A DNA stretch of 64,000 bases, from NCBI GenBank assembly GCA_041392475.1, contig JAWKLZ010000001.1:372001-436000 (forward strand). Direction: 5' to 3'. The notes under the pieces are model-generated. The model was not told the origin of the DNA. It saw only the letters and a list, made by a program, of their open reading frames with translations, and searched no databases. This DNA comes from Chitinophagales bacterium. Lineage in GTDB: Bacteria; Bacteroidota; Bacteroidia; Chitinophagales; UBA2359. Shown piece after piece: positions 8,729 through 17,418 of the stretch (positions are counted from its first letter, which is position 1; every line of letters starts with the position of its first letter). The translations under genes were made by a program, and so were the position numbers.

Positions 8729-8963
8729 AGTGCCTGAACGGAAACTCTCAATCATTTGACTATCAAAACATAACTAATTGTTTAAACAAGCGAACTTTTT
8801 GCCTATATTTCACGAAGATTCTATATTCTTGTAATAACTTGTTCCTAATTCATTAGGAATTTATTGAAGGTATTGGTATTCTTGAAAATCCAAAAAAGTT
8901 CAAATGATTTTTTGCATCCAATAGTTTGACTGTGAACTCCTTGCAAGATTCCGTTCAGACACT
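8729..8963. mobile_element. MITE-like element between adaptor and ABC ATPase genes
   Basis: A 235-bp noncoding segment bounded by 15-bp terminal inverted repeats: AGTGCCTGAACGGAA (8729-8743), and TTCCGTTCAGACACT (8949-8963), whose reverse complement differs at one base. Both ends are flanked by AAAT (8725-8728 and 8964-8967), a possible target-site duplication. Inside is a small perfect palindrome TTCCTAA-TTCA-TTAGGAA. No open frame of interest. This is the structure of a short nonautonomous transposable element; the parent transposon is not in the window. Confidence 0.6.
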
Positions 8964-9026
8964 AAATACGCTAAAAAAACTGTGCATCCGTGTCTTTGTG
9001 TTCAAAAAATAACAATAACAATAACA

Positions 9027-9926
9027 ATGACTTCAATATCAATCCACAATATTTCCAAATCTTTCGGCAAAACCAAAGCCTTGTCTGACATACAATTTTC
9101 GGTAGAGGAGGGACAATTGTTTGGTTTGATTGGGCCTGATGGGGCGGGAAAGTCGACCTTGTTCAAGATATTGACCACCTTGTTGATTCCAGATGAGGGA
9201 AGAGCGGAAGTAGTGGGTTTTGATACAGTGAAGGACTTCAAAAAAATCCGCAAAATCATTGGGTATATGCCTGGTAAATTTTCGCTTTACCCCGACTTAT
9301 CTGTACAGGAAAACCTGCAATTTTTTGCAACGATTTTTGGGACAAGGATTGAGGCGAATTACCATTTGATTGAAGACATTTATGAACAGTTAGTTCCCTT
9401 CAAAAAACGGCGAGCGGGGAAATTGTCAGGTGGGATGAAGCAGAAGTTGGCTTTGTGTTGTGCCTTGATTCACAAACCCGAAGTCTTGTTTTTGGACGAA
9501 CCTACTACGGGGGTGGATTCGGTGAGCCGTGCGGAATTTTGGGAAATGTTGAAGCGATTGAAGCAGCAGGGAATTACCATCCTTGTCAGTACGCCTTATA
9601 TGGACGAGGCAGCTCTTTGTGAGCGCATTGCCTTGATTCAAACAGGAAATATTCTGCAAATTGACACACCTGAAAATATTACGAATAGTTATCAAAAGCC
9701 GTTGTTTGCAGTGCGTTCTGCTGATTTTTACCAACTATTGAAGGATTTACGAGATGCACCTTTTGCGGAAAGGGTTGAGCCTTTTGGAGAATATTTACAT
9801 TTAACTACAAAAAACTTTGCAATAAAAAGTGAAATTGAAGCTTTTTTGACTTCAAAAGGGCATAAGGAGGTGGAATTGAAGGAGGCGAAAGCAACGATTG
9901 AGGATGTGTTTTTGGATTTGATGTGA
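9027..9926 (+). CDS. ABC transporter ATP-binding protein (first of two)
   Basis: 299 residues from the ATG at 9027. An upstream in-frame start at 8982 adds only residues translated from repeat-like DNA, while the conserved fold begins at MTSISIHNISKSFG. Walker A GPDGAGKST (about residues 36-44), signature LSGGMKQKLALC, Walker B VLFLDEPTTGVD and the switch His replaced in 'VSTPYMDEA' (Pro/Tyr after Thr; the usual His is not seen). The C-terminal 70 residues are a regulatory extension typical of ABC-2 drug exporters. With the second ATPase it corresponds to the two halves of E. coli YbhF, encoded here as separate genes. Confidence 0.88.
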   Translation: MTSISIHNISKSFGKTKALSDIQFSVEEGQLFGLIGPDGAGKSTLFKILTTLLIPDEGRAEVVGFDTVKDFKKIRKIIGYMPGKFSLYPDLSVQENLQFFATIFGTRIEANYHLIEDIYEQLVPFKKRRAGKLSGGMKQKLALCCALIHKPEVLFLDEPTTGVDSVSRAEFWEMLKRLKQQGITILVSTPYMDEAALCERIALIQTGNILQIDTPENITNSYQKPLFAVRSADFYQLLKDLRDAPFAERVEPFGEYLHLTTKNFAIKSEIEAFLTSKGHKEVELKEAKATIEDVFLDLM

Positions 9927-9940
9927 TGGAACGTAGAGTT

Positions 9941-10025
9941 TTTTTTCTGCACTGGATTTTTGAAATTGAACGGAGAGTGGGAGAGATGGAGAGTTTTTTC
10001 TGCACTGGATTTTTGAAATTGAACG
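9941..10025. repeat. 53-bp tandem duplication
   Basis: The 32-bp sequence starting TTTTTTCTGCACTGGATTTT and ending TTGAACG occurs at 9941-9972 and again, identically, at 9994-10025, a period of 53 bp. The copies are joined by a purine-rich GGAGAGTGGGAGAGATGGAGAG spacer, whose type is also seen upstream of the PhoD gene. It translates into a short spurious ORF across the gap between the two ABC ATPase genes. Confidence 0.75.
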
Positions 10026-10060
10026 CTGAGATGGAGAAGATGAGAGATTTTTTTATGAAC

Positions 10061-10140
10061 GAAAACTTTGTCAACGGTCGCAGACCTCCGATTCAGTCAT
10101 CGGAGCAGGCTGTGACAAAAGTTGAAGTGGGAACAAAACA
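10061..10140. repeat. Dispersed palindromic repeat (REP-like)
   Basis: AACTTTGTCA near 10068 pairs with TGACAAAAGTT near 10114, and inside is a perfect CTCCGAT/ATCGGAG stem. The order GAAAACTTTG, hairpin, CGGAGCAG, TTGAAGTG is found again at 42994-43070 before the PhoD gene, so this is a dispersed element and not a gene-specific structure. It fills the gap between the two ABC ATPase genes. Confidence 0.5.
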
Positions 10141-10148
10141 CTTGATAA

Positions 10149-10889
10149 ATGAAAGCAACACAACAAAAACAAGCTGCAATTACAGCCAAAAACTTGACCA
10201 AACGTTTTGGTGATTTTACTGCCGTTGATGCCATCACTTTTGAAGTGGCGCAAGGCGAAATATTCGGTTTTTTGGGAGCGAATGGTGCGGGAAAAACGAC
10301 GGCTATCAAGATGTTGAATGGTTTGAGCCGTCCAACGGAAGGGGAGGCAACGGTTGCCGGGTTTGATGTGTATAAGCAGACGGAGCGCATCAAGGAGAAT
10401 ATTGGCTATATGAGTCAGCGGTTTAGTTTGTATGAGGATTTGACGGTGGCGGAGAATATTCGTTTTTATGGGGGAATTTATGGGCTTTCTCACAAGCAAA
10501 TCAAGGTGAAAACAGTCGCAATTGTGGAGCGATTGGATTTGCAGAACCATGTCAAAAAAGTGGTGGGTTCTTTGCCTTTGGGTTGGAAACAACGTTTGGC
10601 GTTTTCGGTGGCGAGTGTGCATGAACCGAAAATCATTTTTTTGGATGAGCCTACGGGGGGCGTAGATCCTGCGACTCGCCGACAGTTTTGGGAGATGATT
10701 TATGAGGCGGCAAATAGTGGTGTAACCATTTTTGTGACAACGCATTATATGGATGAAGCGGAATATTGTGACCGTATTTCGATTATGGTGGCGGGGCGGA
10801 TTGAGGCTTTGGGTTCGCCTCGTGCTTTGAAGGAACAATTTGAAGTGGAGACGATGGATGAGGTGTTTTTGAAGTTGGTTCGTGGATAA
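10149..10889 (+). CDS. ABC transporter ATP-binding protein (second of two)
   Basis: 246 residues. Walker A GANGAGKTT (about residues 43-51), a Q-loop in 'NIGYMSQRFSLYEDL', Walker B IIFLDEPTGGVD (about 170-181) and a switch region 'FVTTHYMDEAEYCDR' with the conserved His. The signature is unusual: the segment where LSGG is expected reads GSLPLGWKQRLAF, as in the second half of YbhF-like pumps. The two ATPases thus look complementary: this one keeps the His but has a variant signature, while the upstream one has a normal LSGG but lacks the His. That would give an asymmetric pair of ATP sites (inference). Confidence 0.88.
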   Translation: MKATQQKQAAITAKNLTKRFGDFTAVDAITFEVAQGEIFGFLGANGAGKTTAIKMLNGLSRPTEGEATVAGFDVYKQTERIKENIGYMSQRFSLYEDLTVAENIRFYGGIYGLSHKQIKVKTVAIVERLDLQNHVKKVVGSLPLGWKQRLAFSVASVHEPKIIFLDEPTGGVDPATRRQFWEMIYEAANSGVTIFVTTHYMDEAEYCDRISIMVAGRIEALGSPRALKEQFEVETMDEVFLKLVRG

Positions 10890-10894
10890 TGTAG

Positions 10895-11060
10895 GTCTTT
10901 TGCTGTTCTTTTTTCTTGACAAAAAAGAACCAAAAAGTCAAGTCTGAATTTCTTGCTTAACGTTCCAAAAGCACGAAAATCCTACACAAAATAAACTCGC
11001 TTCGCTCAAACAGAATTTTGTGCTTAACGGATTTTAGCACTTTTTCCACTACAAGAAATA
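10895..11060. repeat. Dispersed intergenic repeat with AT-rich hairpin
   Basis: Noncoding segment between ATPase and permease genes. It begins with the hairpin TTCTTTTTT-CTTGAC-AAAAAAGAA (10906-10929), then reads 'CCAAAAAGTCAAG', and further on AACTCGCTTCGCTCAAACAG and a repeated 'TTTTGTGCTTAACG'-type phrase. From memory such phrases recur between genes in many Bacteroidota genomes. The hairpin could act as a weak intra-operon terminator or mRNA stabiliser. Copy number cannot be checked here. Confidence 0.45.
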
Positions 11061-11129
11061 AGGACGGTATTTGAGGAGCAACAAAATATGTGAAATGTTG
11101 TGATTGTATTTTAATTTAAATTCAAACGA

Positions 11130-12239
11130 ATGTTAAAGTCTTTCTTTGCTTTTGTCAAAAAGGAGTGGTTGCACATTTTGCGGGATACCCGAACTTTGGT
11201 GATTCTGTTTGGGATGCCGATTGCCTTAGTGTTGATATTTGGCTACACGATTACCAACGAGTTCAAAGGGGCTTCGATTGCAGTGATAGATGAGGCGCAA
11301 GATGATTTGAGTCAGGCATTGATCGAGCATTTGATGGCATCGGGACATTTTAGTTTGGTCACATTGCCGCCTAATAAAGCAGCTTTGGAGAGGGGTTTTG
11401 AAGCGGGAAGGGTGAAAATGGGAGTGGTGATTCCTGCTGATTTTCAGGCGAAATTTTATAGAGACAAACAGGTGACGATTCAATTGATTGCAGATGCTTC
11501 TGAACCCAACTATGCGACTACTTTGACGAGTTATGCAAGCCAAATGATTCGGACTTTTCAGCAAGAGCGGTCGGAAATGGAGGCGATGCCTTACCAAATT
11601 GACCTCGAATTGCGGATGCTCTACAACCCTAAATTGATTGGTGCTTATACGTTTATTCCTGGTGTGGTGGCTTTGATTTTGATGTTGATTTCGGCGATGA
11701 TGACTTCCCTGACGATTGCGAAAGAAAAAGAAACAGGCACGATGGATTTGTTGTTGGTTTCACCTTTGCCACCTATGGTCATTATTTTGGGCAAGGTGAC
11801 TCCTTATATCTTGTTGTCTTTCATAAACGCCTTGGTCGTGTTTGGGATGGGGTATTACATTTTTGACGTACCGATATTGGGGAGTTTGGGCTTGTTGCTG
11901 GTGCTTTGTTTGTTGTATTTGGTGGTGTCTTTGGCATTGGGCGTACTGATTTCGACCAAATCGGCTACACAACAAGCGGCTATGATGACCTCCTTGTTTA
12001 GTCTCTTGATGCCTACCATGTTGCTGTCAGGGTTCATGTTTCCGATAACGAGTATGCCCACTTTCCTACAATATGTTTCCAAAATTGTGCCTGCCAAATA
12101 CTTCATTATCATCCAACAAAACATCATGCTGAAGGGAACGGGTTTTGAAGAGATTCTCCATCCGACCTTGGTTTTGGTGTTGATGATGTGCGTGTTGTTG
12201 TTAGCAGCATGGAAGAATTTTAAAGTCGTTTATAAATGA
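11130..12239 (+). CDS. ABC-2 type transporter permease (first)
   Basis: 369 residues. ABC-2 exporter layout: one N-terminal TM helix after 'KKEWLHILRDTRTLVILFGMP', a large periplasmic domain (residues about 45-170), then five TM helices. These include GVVALILMLISAMMTSLTIAKEKETGTMD with the EKExGT motif and the late 'LFSLLMPTMLLSGFMFPI...MPTFLQYVSKIVPAKYF' segment. It should pair with the next gene as the heterodimeric membrane part of a YbhS/YbhR-type drug exporter. Its stop overlaps the next start by 4 bp (ATGA), pointing to translational coupling. Confidence 0.9.
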   Translation: MLKSFFAFVKKEWLHILRDTRTLVILFGMPIALVLIFGYTITNEFKGASIAVIDEAQDDLSQALIEHLMASGHFSLVTLPPNKAALERGFEAGRVKMGVVIPADFQAKFYRDKQVTIQLIADASEPNYATTLTSYASQMIRTFQQERSEMEAMPYQIDLELRMLYNPKLIGAYTFIPGVVALILMLISAMMTSLTIAKEKETGTMDLLLVSPLPPMVIILGKVTPYILLSFINALVVFGMGYYIFDVPILGSLGLLLVLCLLYLVVSLALGVLISTKSATQQAAMMTSLFSLLMPTMLLSGFMFPITSMPTFLQYVSKIVPAKYFIIIQQNIMLKGTGFEEILHPTLVLVLMMCVLLLAAWKNFKVVYK

Positions 12240-13363
12240 TAAAGCTACTGTATATCATCCAGAAAGAATTTATCCAAATTTTCCGCAACAAGGCGATTTT
12301 GCCACTGATTACGGTCGTTCCGATTGTGCAGTTGATTGTCTTGTCTTTTGCGGCAAGCAATGAGGTGCGGGATGTGCAATTGGCGATTGTGAATCACGAT
12401 CAATCGGCTTATTCTCGGCAGTTGATTCATAAAATTGAAGTGTCGGACCGATTTATTTTGGCCGCAATGCCGTCCTCCAATAAACAAGCGGATGAGTTGA
12501 TGCAAAGTGGTTTGGTGGACATTACACTGACGATTCCGCCTCATTTTGAGCGAGATTTTTACAAAAACAAATCAACCGAACTGCAATTGCTCATCAACTC
12601 TATCAATGGGCAACAAGCAACTGTTGGAGCGTCTTACCTTTCTGCTATTATTCAATCCTTCAATGGTGAAATTCGGCAAGATGCTGTGCCTCAATTGTTG
12701 GTGCAAAAACGCAATCCTTTTTCACAAATCGAAATTGTGAACTCCAATTGGTACAATCCAGACTTGGACTACAAGGATTTTATGGTGCCAGGTATTTTAG
12801 GCGAGTTGGTGACGATTTTGGTGATGTTGCTGACGGCCATGAACATCGTGAGAGAGCGAGAAATTGGGACAATCGAGCAAATCAATGTGACTCCTATCAA
12901 AAAGTGGCAGTTCATTCTCGGCAAAATGATTCCTTTTTTGGTGATTGGATTGATTTTATTGACAGTTGGATTGACCGCAGGAAAGCTGATATTTGATGTA
13001 CCAATGCGGGGAAATTTGGGAATTGTGTTTTTGTTTTGTGTGCTGAATTTGATTGCCGTTTTGGGTATAGGTTTGTTCATTTCCAACCTTTCGGACACGC
13101 AACAGCAGGCGATGTTTATCACCTTTTTCTTCGTCATCATTTTTATCCTCATGTGTGGTTTGTTCACTCCCATTGAGAGTATGCCAAAATGGGCGCAATA
13201 CTTGACACTTCCCAACCCTTTGGCGCATTTTGTAAATGTGATGCGCTCTGTTCTATTGAAGGGAAGTGGTTTTGCGGATGTGGCGCACAATTTTCGGGCA
13301 ATGGCGGTTTTGGCGGTGGTATTCAATGTGTTGGCGGTGGCGAGTTATCGGAAGGTGGAGTGA
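12236..13363 (+). CDS. ABC-2 type transporter permease (second)
   Basis: 375 residues, same architecture as the previous gene: N-terminal helix after 'IIQKEFIQIFRNKAILPLITVVP', a periplasmic domain, then 'GELVTILVMLLTAMNIVREREIGTIEQ' with the conserved ExxxGTxEQ motif and the C-terminal 'LFTPIESMPKWAQYLTLPNPLAHFV' segment. It overlaps the upstream permease gene by 4 bp. It is the last gene of the efflux operon; no clear terminator follows before the DUF3841 gene. Confidence 0.9.
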   Translation: MIKLLYIIQKEFIQIFRNKAILPLITVVPIVQLIVLSFAASNEVRDVQLAIVNHDQSAYSRQLIHKIEVSDRFILAAMPSSNKQADELMQSGLVDITLTIPPHFERDFYKNKSTELQLLINSINGQQATVGASYLSAIIQSFNGEIRQDAVPQLLVQKRNPFSQIEIVNSNWYNPDLDYKDFMVPGILGELVTILVMLLTAMNIVREREIGTIEQINVTPIKKWQFILGKMIPFLVIGLILLTVGLTAGKLIFDVPMRGNLGIVFLFCVLNLIAVLGIGLFISNLSDTQQQAMFITFFFVIIFILMCGLFTPIESMPKWAQYLTLPNPLAHFVNVMRSVLLKGSGFADVAHNFRAMAVLAVVFNVLAVASYRKVE

Positions 13364-13454
13364 TATTGGACTGTTGTTTAAGATGATAGAAATGGTAGGA
13401 GAGGAGCGAGATATGAAATTATAAATTTATACTTCAAAATCAAGGTAAAAGACT

Positions 13455-14003
13455 ATGCGACTTTGGACATTTCAAGCAAAGCAGTCTATTGAAGAGCTTC
13501 TAAAGGAAGGTATTTTGACTGCTAAATGGGAAAGGTATAACAGCCCTACTTGGAAACGAGCGTATGAATGGATGCGGGATCAAATGGAAATGAAATCTAT
13601 TGACTGCAAAGGCAATGCACCGATTTGGGCGTGGCATTCTTGTGGTGGTGTTTATGGCAAAAGCCCAACTTTGGAGGATGCGAGTAATTTGTTGAGTTTG
13701 TTGGAAATTGAAAGTGGGGTACAAACCATTGAATTTGAATGTCCTGATGAATTCGCCCTTTTGAGTAGTTACGGAGCTTGGAACAATGAGGTCTTGGATT
13801 ATTTCATCATCGGAGTAAAAGAGGTCATTTTACCTACCCAAAAATTGAAGGAACTTTTTGAAGTCAGTCCCCAAAACCTTCACGAATCCGATTCTATTCA
13901 AGCTACTTTGCCTTTTTTATTGAAGGAGTGGGTAGTCGACATTCGCCCTTTGAAGTTGAAGGCAGATGTGGATTTTGAATTTGATGAAGGTGAATTAGTT
14001 TGA
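13455..14003 (+). CDS. DUF3841 domain-containing protein
   Basis: 182 residues matching the DUF3841 pattern: the start MRLWTFQAKQSIEELLKEG, then 'YEWMRDQMEMK' and the 'APIWAWHSC' motif. A C-terminal strand-rich half keeps 'ECPDEFALLSSYGAWNNEVLDYF'. In this family a Trp-rich small fold of unknown function is found in many bacteria, often alone. No signal peptide; probably cytoplasmic. It sits 91 bp after the efflux operon on the same strand but has no evident link to it. Confidence 0.8.
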   Translation: MRLWTFQAKQSIEELLKEGILTAKWERYNSPTWKRAYEWMRDQMEMKSIDCKGNAPIWAWHSCGGVYGKSPTLEDASNLLSLLEIESGVQTIEFECPDEFALLSSYGAWNNEVLDYFIIGVKEVILPTQKLKELFEVSPQNLHESDSIQATLPFLLKEWVVDIRPLKLKADVDFEFDEGELV

Positions 14004-14108
14004 TGAAGGTGTTGCTTTTTTCCTGCCTTTTCTACAACAAGATTCTCTAAAACAATTTTTCATGTAAAATTGTAGTATCTTGTAGAAATCAAATAAAAAA
14101 ACAAGGGG

Positions 14109-14726
14109 ATGAAACGGTCATTTGAGAATTGGTTGTGGGAGGATTTAGAACGAGAATTTGGTATTGAACAACAATCACTTGCATTGATGGACAGTTGGTT
14201 ATACAATCAAGTAATCATTACCGACAAAGAAGCAGAACAATTGACCCATTTGAGTGAAATTTTTAATCGCTATTATGAAGATTGGAATGAGGATGAACTC
14301 AAAATGCAATTTATTGCACCTTTGTTGTTGGTGATTGATTATTACGATACAGGTTACACGCCTTTTTCACAGCGAAATTTAGCAGCAGAGGTGGGAAATT
14401 GGGAATTGTATGGGCGGGTAGATTGGATGTTGGCAAAAGGCAGACAGATACCTCGCAAACCTTATCTTTTTATCCATGAATACAAACCCGAAAAAGGGCG
14501 TAACAACGACCCTAAAGGACAACTGCTTGCAGCGATGTTGGTTGCTCAGGTTCAAAACAAGGATGGAAAAGCTATTTATGGTGTGTATGTGATTGGCAAA
14601 GACTGGCGTTTTGTGGTACTGAAAGATACAGCCTATCAAGTCAGTCGCCCTTATCAAGTAAATGAAGATGCTGATTTTGAAGTGATTGTAAAAGCATTGA
14701 AGCAGATAAAGAACATACTGCTTTGA
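14109..14726 (+). CDS. PD-(D/E)XK nuclease-like hypothetical protein
   Basis: 205 residues, no membrane or signal segments. A probable PD-(D/E)XK core is visible: 'DELKMQFIAPLLLVI' (helix with Glu), 'GRVDWMLAKG' (Asp), 'PYLFIHEYKPEKG' (ExK, about residues 119-127) and a following helix 'KGQLLAAMLVAQ' (Gln). The D...ExK...Q order fits the superfamily, as in type I restriction N-terminal-like domains. No modification or specificity gene is adjacent, so this is not a restriction system on present evidence. A DNA- or RNA-cleaving role is inferred only from the motif. It ends 106 bp before the convergent TonB-receptor gene, with a hairpin in the gap. Confidence 0.65.
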   Translation: MKRSFENWLWEDLEREFGIEQQSLALMDSWLYNQVIITDKEAEQLTHLSEIFNRYYEDWNEDELKMQFIAPLLLVIDYYDTGYTPFSQRNLAAEVGNWELYGRVDWMLAKGRQIPRKPYLFIHEYKPEKGRNNDPKGQLLAAMLVAQVQNKDGKAIYGVYVIGKDWRFVVLKDTAYQVSRPYQVNEDADFEVIVKALKQIKNILL

Positions 14727-14762
14727 AAAGTTTTAGCTGAAAGAATTGGAATAAAGCATAAA

Positions 14763-14820
14763 AGATGAAAGACATAAGCAATATGATTTCGTAAAGCCTT
14801 TGTTCTCATGCCTTTCATCT
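14763..14820. terminator. Hairpin between convergent genes
   Basis: AGATGAAAG (14763-14771) and CTTTCATCT (14812-14820) are a perfect 9-bp inverted repeat between two convergent genes, a position that suits a bidirectional transcription end. The left part resembles the start of the element at 19272 ('AAAGATG.AAGACA'), so it may instead be a dispersed repeat. No long T-run follows. Confidence 0.35.
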
Positions 14821-14832
14821 CCCGTCTAAACT

Positions 14833-17238
14833 CTAAAAACTCGCCCTAAGCGACAAAATAAAATTCCTGCCCGCACCCGAAATACCTGAGCTATAAGGTC
14901 TATACCTTTTATCAGCAATATTTTCGATGCCTGTACTCACCAAAATATGGTCAGACAGTTGATAGGTTCCCTTCAAATTGAAGGTACACCAACTTGGAGA
15001 GTATGGATTTCCATTTTCATCGAGCGCATAAATTTCGGTTTTCCCCTGTTCTTCTTGCGTCAAATCTTCAAACTTGCGTTCACCTTGATACACAGCATAG
15101 AATTGTAGGTTGAGGCGGTTTTTGGAGTAGGTCAACCTTGACGTACCAAAAAACGGTGCAGCATGTCTTGAAGGACTTTTAGAACCATCATCCAATTCTT
15201 CTTCCCCTTTTTGGTAATTGAAGTCCGAAGAAAAACCAAAGCCAGACGACAGTTTTACTTCAATACCTGCTTGCAGACCATATACATTCGCAACTGCTGC
15301 ATTTTGAATGGCTTGTACTTGACTCAATTCTCCATCATACACAATGCTATCTTTGCCATTCAAAGTGAAATCACGGCGAACCAATGCATTATCAAGCACT
15401 GTATAATAGCCTGATAAATCTATTCTCACTGCTTCACCAAGTGTTTTGACCGCTCCAATATCTACATTGTAAGCATATTCTGCTTCAAGGTCGGGATTGG
15501 GAACTACAACCGCACCTGGTTCAGAATCAAAGATTTTACCGATGTCGTCCACATTGGGAGAGCGAAAAGCTGTGGCAAGATTGGAGCTGAGAACCCATGT
15601 TTCGGAAGGGCGGTGTACTATGCCGATGCTTCCTGTCAAAGAACCTTTGTTGAGATGGGATTCGGTAAATGGAAAAGGGTAGAAGGTGGTGTCAAATTCG
15701 GCATCTAAAATGAATTGATTGTAACGCAAACCTGCCTGAATCAAAAACTTATCCGACATTTTGTATTGATTGCTCATGTAGGCGGCAATGGATTGCCAAG
15801 TAGCTTGTGGATATCTTGAAGGCCCTTGTTGAACTTCTCCAGTAGAGATGTTCTCGTCAATTCCTGTTGAAGTCACGTCATTGATAACATATTCAAAGCC
15901 ATACAAAAGTGTGTTTTTAGTACTTAATTCTTTGTTGAAATCTATATTTGCAGAATAGGCTTCTACTTCTTCGGTGCGAATTTCTCTACCCGATTTATTG
16001 AGGTCACGGCTGATACGGCTTTCTTCAAAAGACTGCTGTGCCAAGCGAATGGTCATTTGGTCAAAGGCTTTTTTGTTGCTGTTATGGCTGACGTTGAGAT
16101 TGTTCATCATCCACTTTTGGGGACCATAACCCCACTCCCCATAGCGAGGCAATCCATTTCGTAGGCGGTTGTGGCGGTCGTAGCGTCCATATTCGGAGGT
16201 TTGGGAGCGGTGAAAACCGTATTGAAAATCCCATTGCTCGTTTGGTCGGAAGCGTATTTTTTGCATCAAATTGAGCTGCGAGTAAGCAGAAGGAATTTGG
16301 ATTCTTGGATCTTCATTTTCAATCACTACATCCTCACCATCTCGGCGTTCTACATAAAAAGGCTTCAAATAATCATCAGAGCCATGGCTTCCCATTCGCA
16401 AATCGTTGTAATCAAACGAACTGATGCTGCTCACCAATGACCACTTTTTCCAGCCCAAATTGATGTCGAAATGCCCCGTTTTCTCTTTATTGGCAGAAGA
16501 ATAAGTAGCGATTACCTTACCTGTTGCTAAGGGTTTTTCGGTAAGCGAGAATTGAGGGGTAAGGGTCTGAAAACTCATCACTCCTCCAATGGCATCACTT
16601 CCGTAAATTACCGAACCTGGGCCAAAAAACACTTCGGTACTTTCGGTGGCAAAAGGGTCGAGCGAAATGACATTTTGGATATTACCGCCTCGGAAAATGG
16701 CATTGTTCATCCTCACGCCATCTACTGTATAAAGCAAGCGATTGGTGGCAAAACCTCTAATCATAGGACTTCCCCCACCTTGTTGACTTTTTTGGATATA
16801 CACTTTTCCCGATATTCCCAACAAATCTGCGGCTGTTTGTGGATTTTGAAGGGCTGCCTCTTTGGTTGAAATCGAAATGATTTTTGAAGGAATATCACTT
16901 GAGGTTTGCCGCCAACGAGAAGCCGAAACTACTACGGCATCTACATAATGTGTTGAAAGATTGAGAAATACTTCAAAAGAAGCCAATTCAAGTTCGGCAT
17001 AACTTTTTGTGATGGTTTCGTGGGCGATTGTGCGAATTTCGATTTTTTCTACTCCTTTGAAAGGAGTGATATCAGCTTGTCCTCTTACATTGGTAGTGGT
17101 AAAAACCCTCGGGTGTTCACTGAATAATGTTACCCATTCGAGTGGTTTATTGCTATTTTGCTCTTTGATGGTGATTATTTGAGAATGAGCATTATAGGAC
17201 ATTCCCAATAACCACAACAGTATAAATATATTTTTCAT
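14833..17238 (-). CDS. TonB-dependent outer-membrane receptor
   Basis: 801 residues. Signal peptide (MKNIFILLWLLGMSYNAHS), then a short carboxypeptidase-regulatory-like beta domain (residues about 22-90). The plug follows, with 'NPQTAADLLGISGKVYIQKSQ', 'SPMIRGFATNRLLYTVDGVRMNNAI' and 'EVFFGPGSVIYGSDAIGGVMSF'. The rest is a 22-strand-type barrel ending in ...SLRASF with a terminal Phe. The plug motifs look most like hemin/hemoglobin-type or colicin-receptor-like members, so heme or a metal chelate is a plausible ligand (inference). A small membrane-anchored protein of a family often seen before such receptors lies upstream on the same strand. A possible promoter is at 17289-17317. Confidence 0.9.
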   Translation of the reverse strand: MKNIFILLWLLGMSYNAHSQIITIKEQNSNKPLEWVTLFSEHPRVFTTTNVRGQADITPFKGVEKIEIRTIAHETITKSYAELELASFEVFLNLSTHYVDAVVVSASRWRQTSSDIPSKIISISTKEAALQNPQTAADLLGISGKVYIQKSQQGGGSPMIRGFATNRLLYTVDGVRMNNAIFRGGNIQNVISLDPFATESTEVFFGPGSVIYGSDAIGGVMSFQTLTPQFSLTEKPLATGKVIATYSSANKEKTGHFDINLGWKKWSLVSSISSFDYNDLRMGSHGSDDYLKPFYVERRDGEDVVIENEDPRIQIPSAYSQLNLMQKIRFRPNEQWDFQYGFHRSQTSEYGRYDRHNRLRNGLPRYGEWGYGPQKWMMNNLNVSHNSNKKAFDQMTIRLAQQSFEESRISRDLNKSGREIRTEEVEAYSANIDFNKELSTKNTLLYGFEYVINDVTSTGIDENISTGEVQQGPSRYPQATWQSIAAYMSNQYKMSDKFLIQAGLRYNQFILDAEFDTTFYPFPFTESHLNKGSLTGSIGIVHRPSETWVLSSNLATAFRSPNVDDIGKIFDSEPGAVVVPNPDLEAEYAYNVDIGAVKTLGEAVRIDLSGYYTVLDNALVRRDFTLNGKDSIVYDGELSQVQAIQNAAVANVYGLQAGIEVKLSSGFGFSSDFNYQKGEEELDDGSKSPSRHAAPFFGTSRLTYSKNRLNLQFYAVYQGERKFEDLTQEEQGKTEIYALDENGNPYSPSWCTFNLKGTYQLSDHILVSTGIENIADKRYRPYSSGISGAGRNFILSLRASF

Positions 17239-17288
17239 TGTTGTTGTTTTTTTAAGTTAAACAGAAATATGCCAGAATAGACTTGTAA

Positions 17289-17317
17289 CAAAATTAATTA
17301 CGAAATTCAATATTCAA
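17289..17317 (-). promoter_or_regulatory. Possible promoter of the TonB-receptor gene
   Basis: On the minus strand TAATTTTG (plus-strand CAAAATTA, 17289-17296) fits the Bacteroidota -7 box TAnnTTTG, with TTG (17315-17317) 18 nt upstream, slightly short of the usual 19-20. Start expected near 17282, about 44 nt before the ATG at 17238. Confidence 0.35.
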
Positions 17318-17418
17318 GCCCTTCAACAAATTGTTAGTGAATGACTTGAATTTGACGAATAAAGAGTTTATTCTTTTGATTTGTCTAATCTGGTCCAGCC
17401 AGTACCCTGCAGGAATTG

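Noticed and set aside
9923..10213. Small ORF (96 codons) between the two ABC ATPase genes
   Set aside because: It is the translation of the 53-bp tandem duplication and the palindromic repeat; it also runs into the next gene out of frame.
10071..10922. Long antisense ORF (283 codons) across the second ABC ATPase gene
   Set aside because: Rich in His, Arg, Gln and Thr without any domain pattern; it is the shadow of a well-supported gene.
12769..13326. Antisense ORF (185 codons) inside the second permease gene
   Set aside because: Composition follows the reverse of membrane helices; no independent support.
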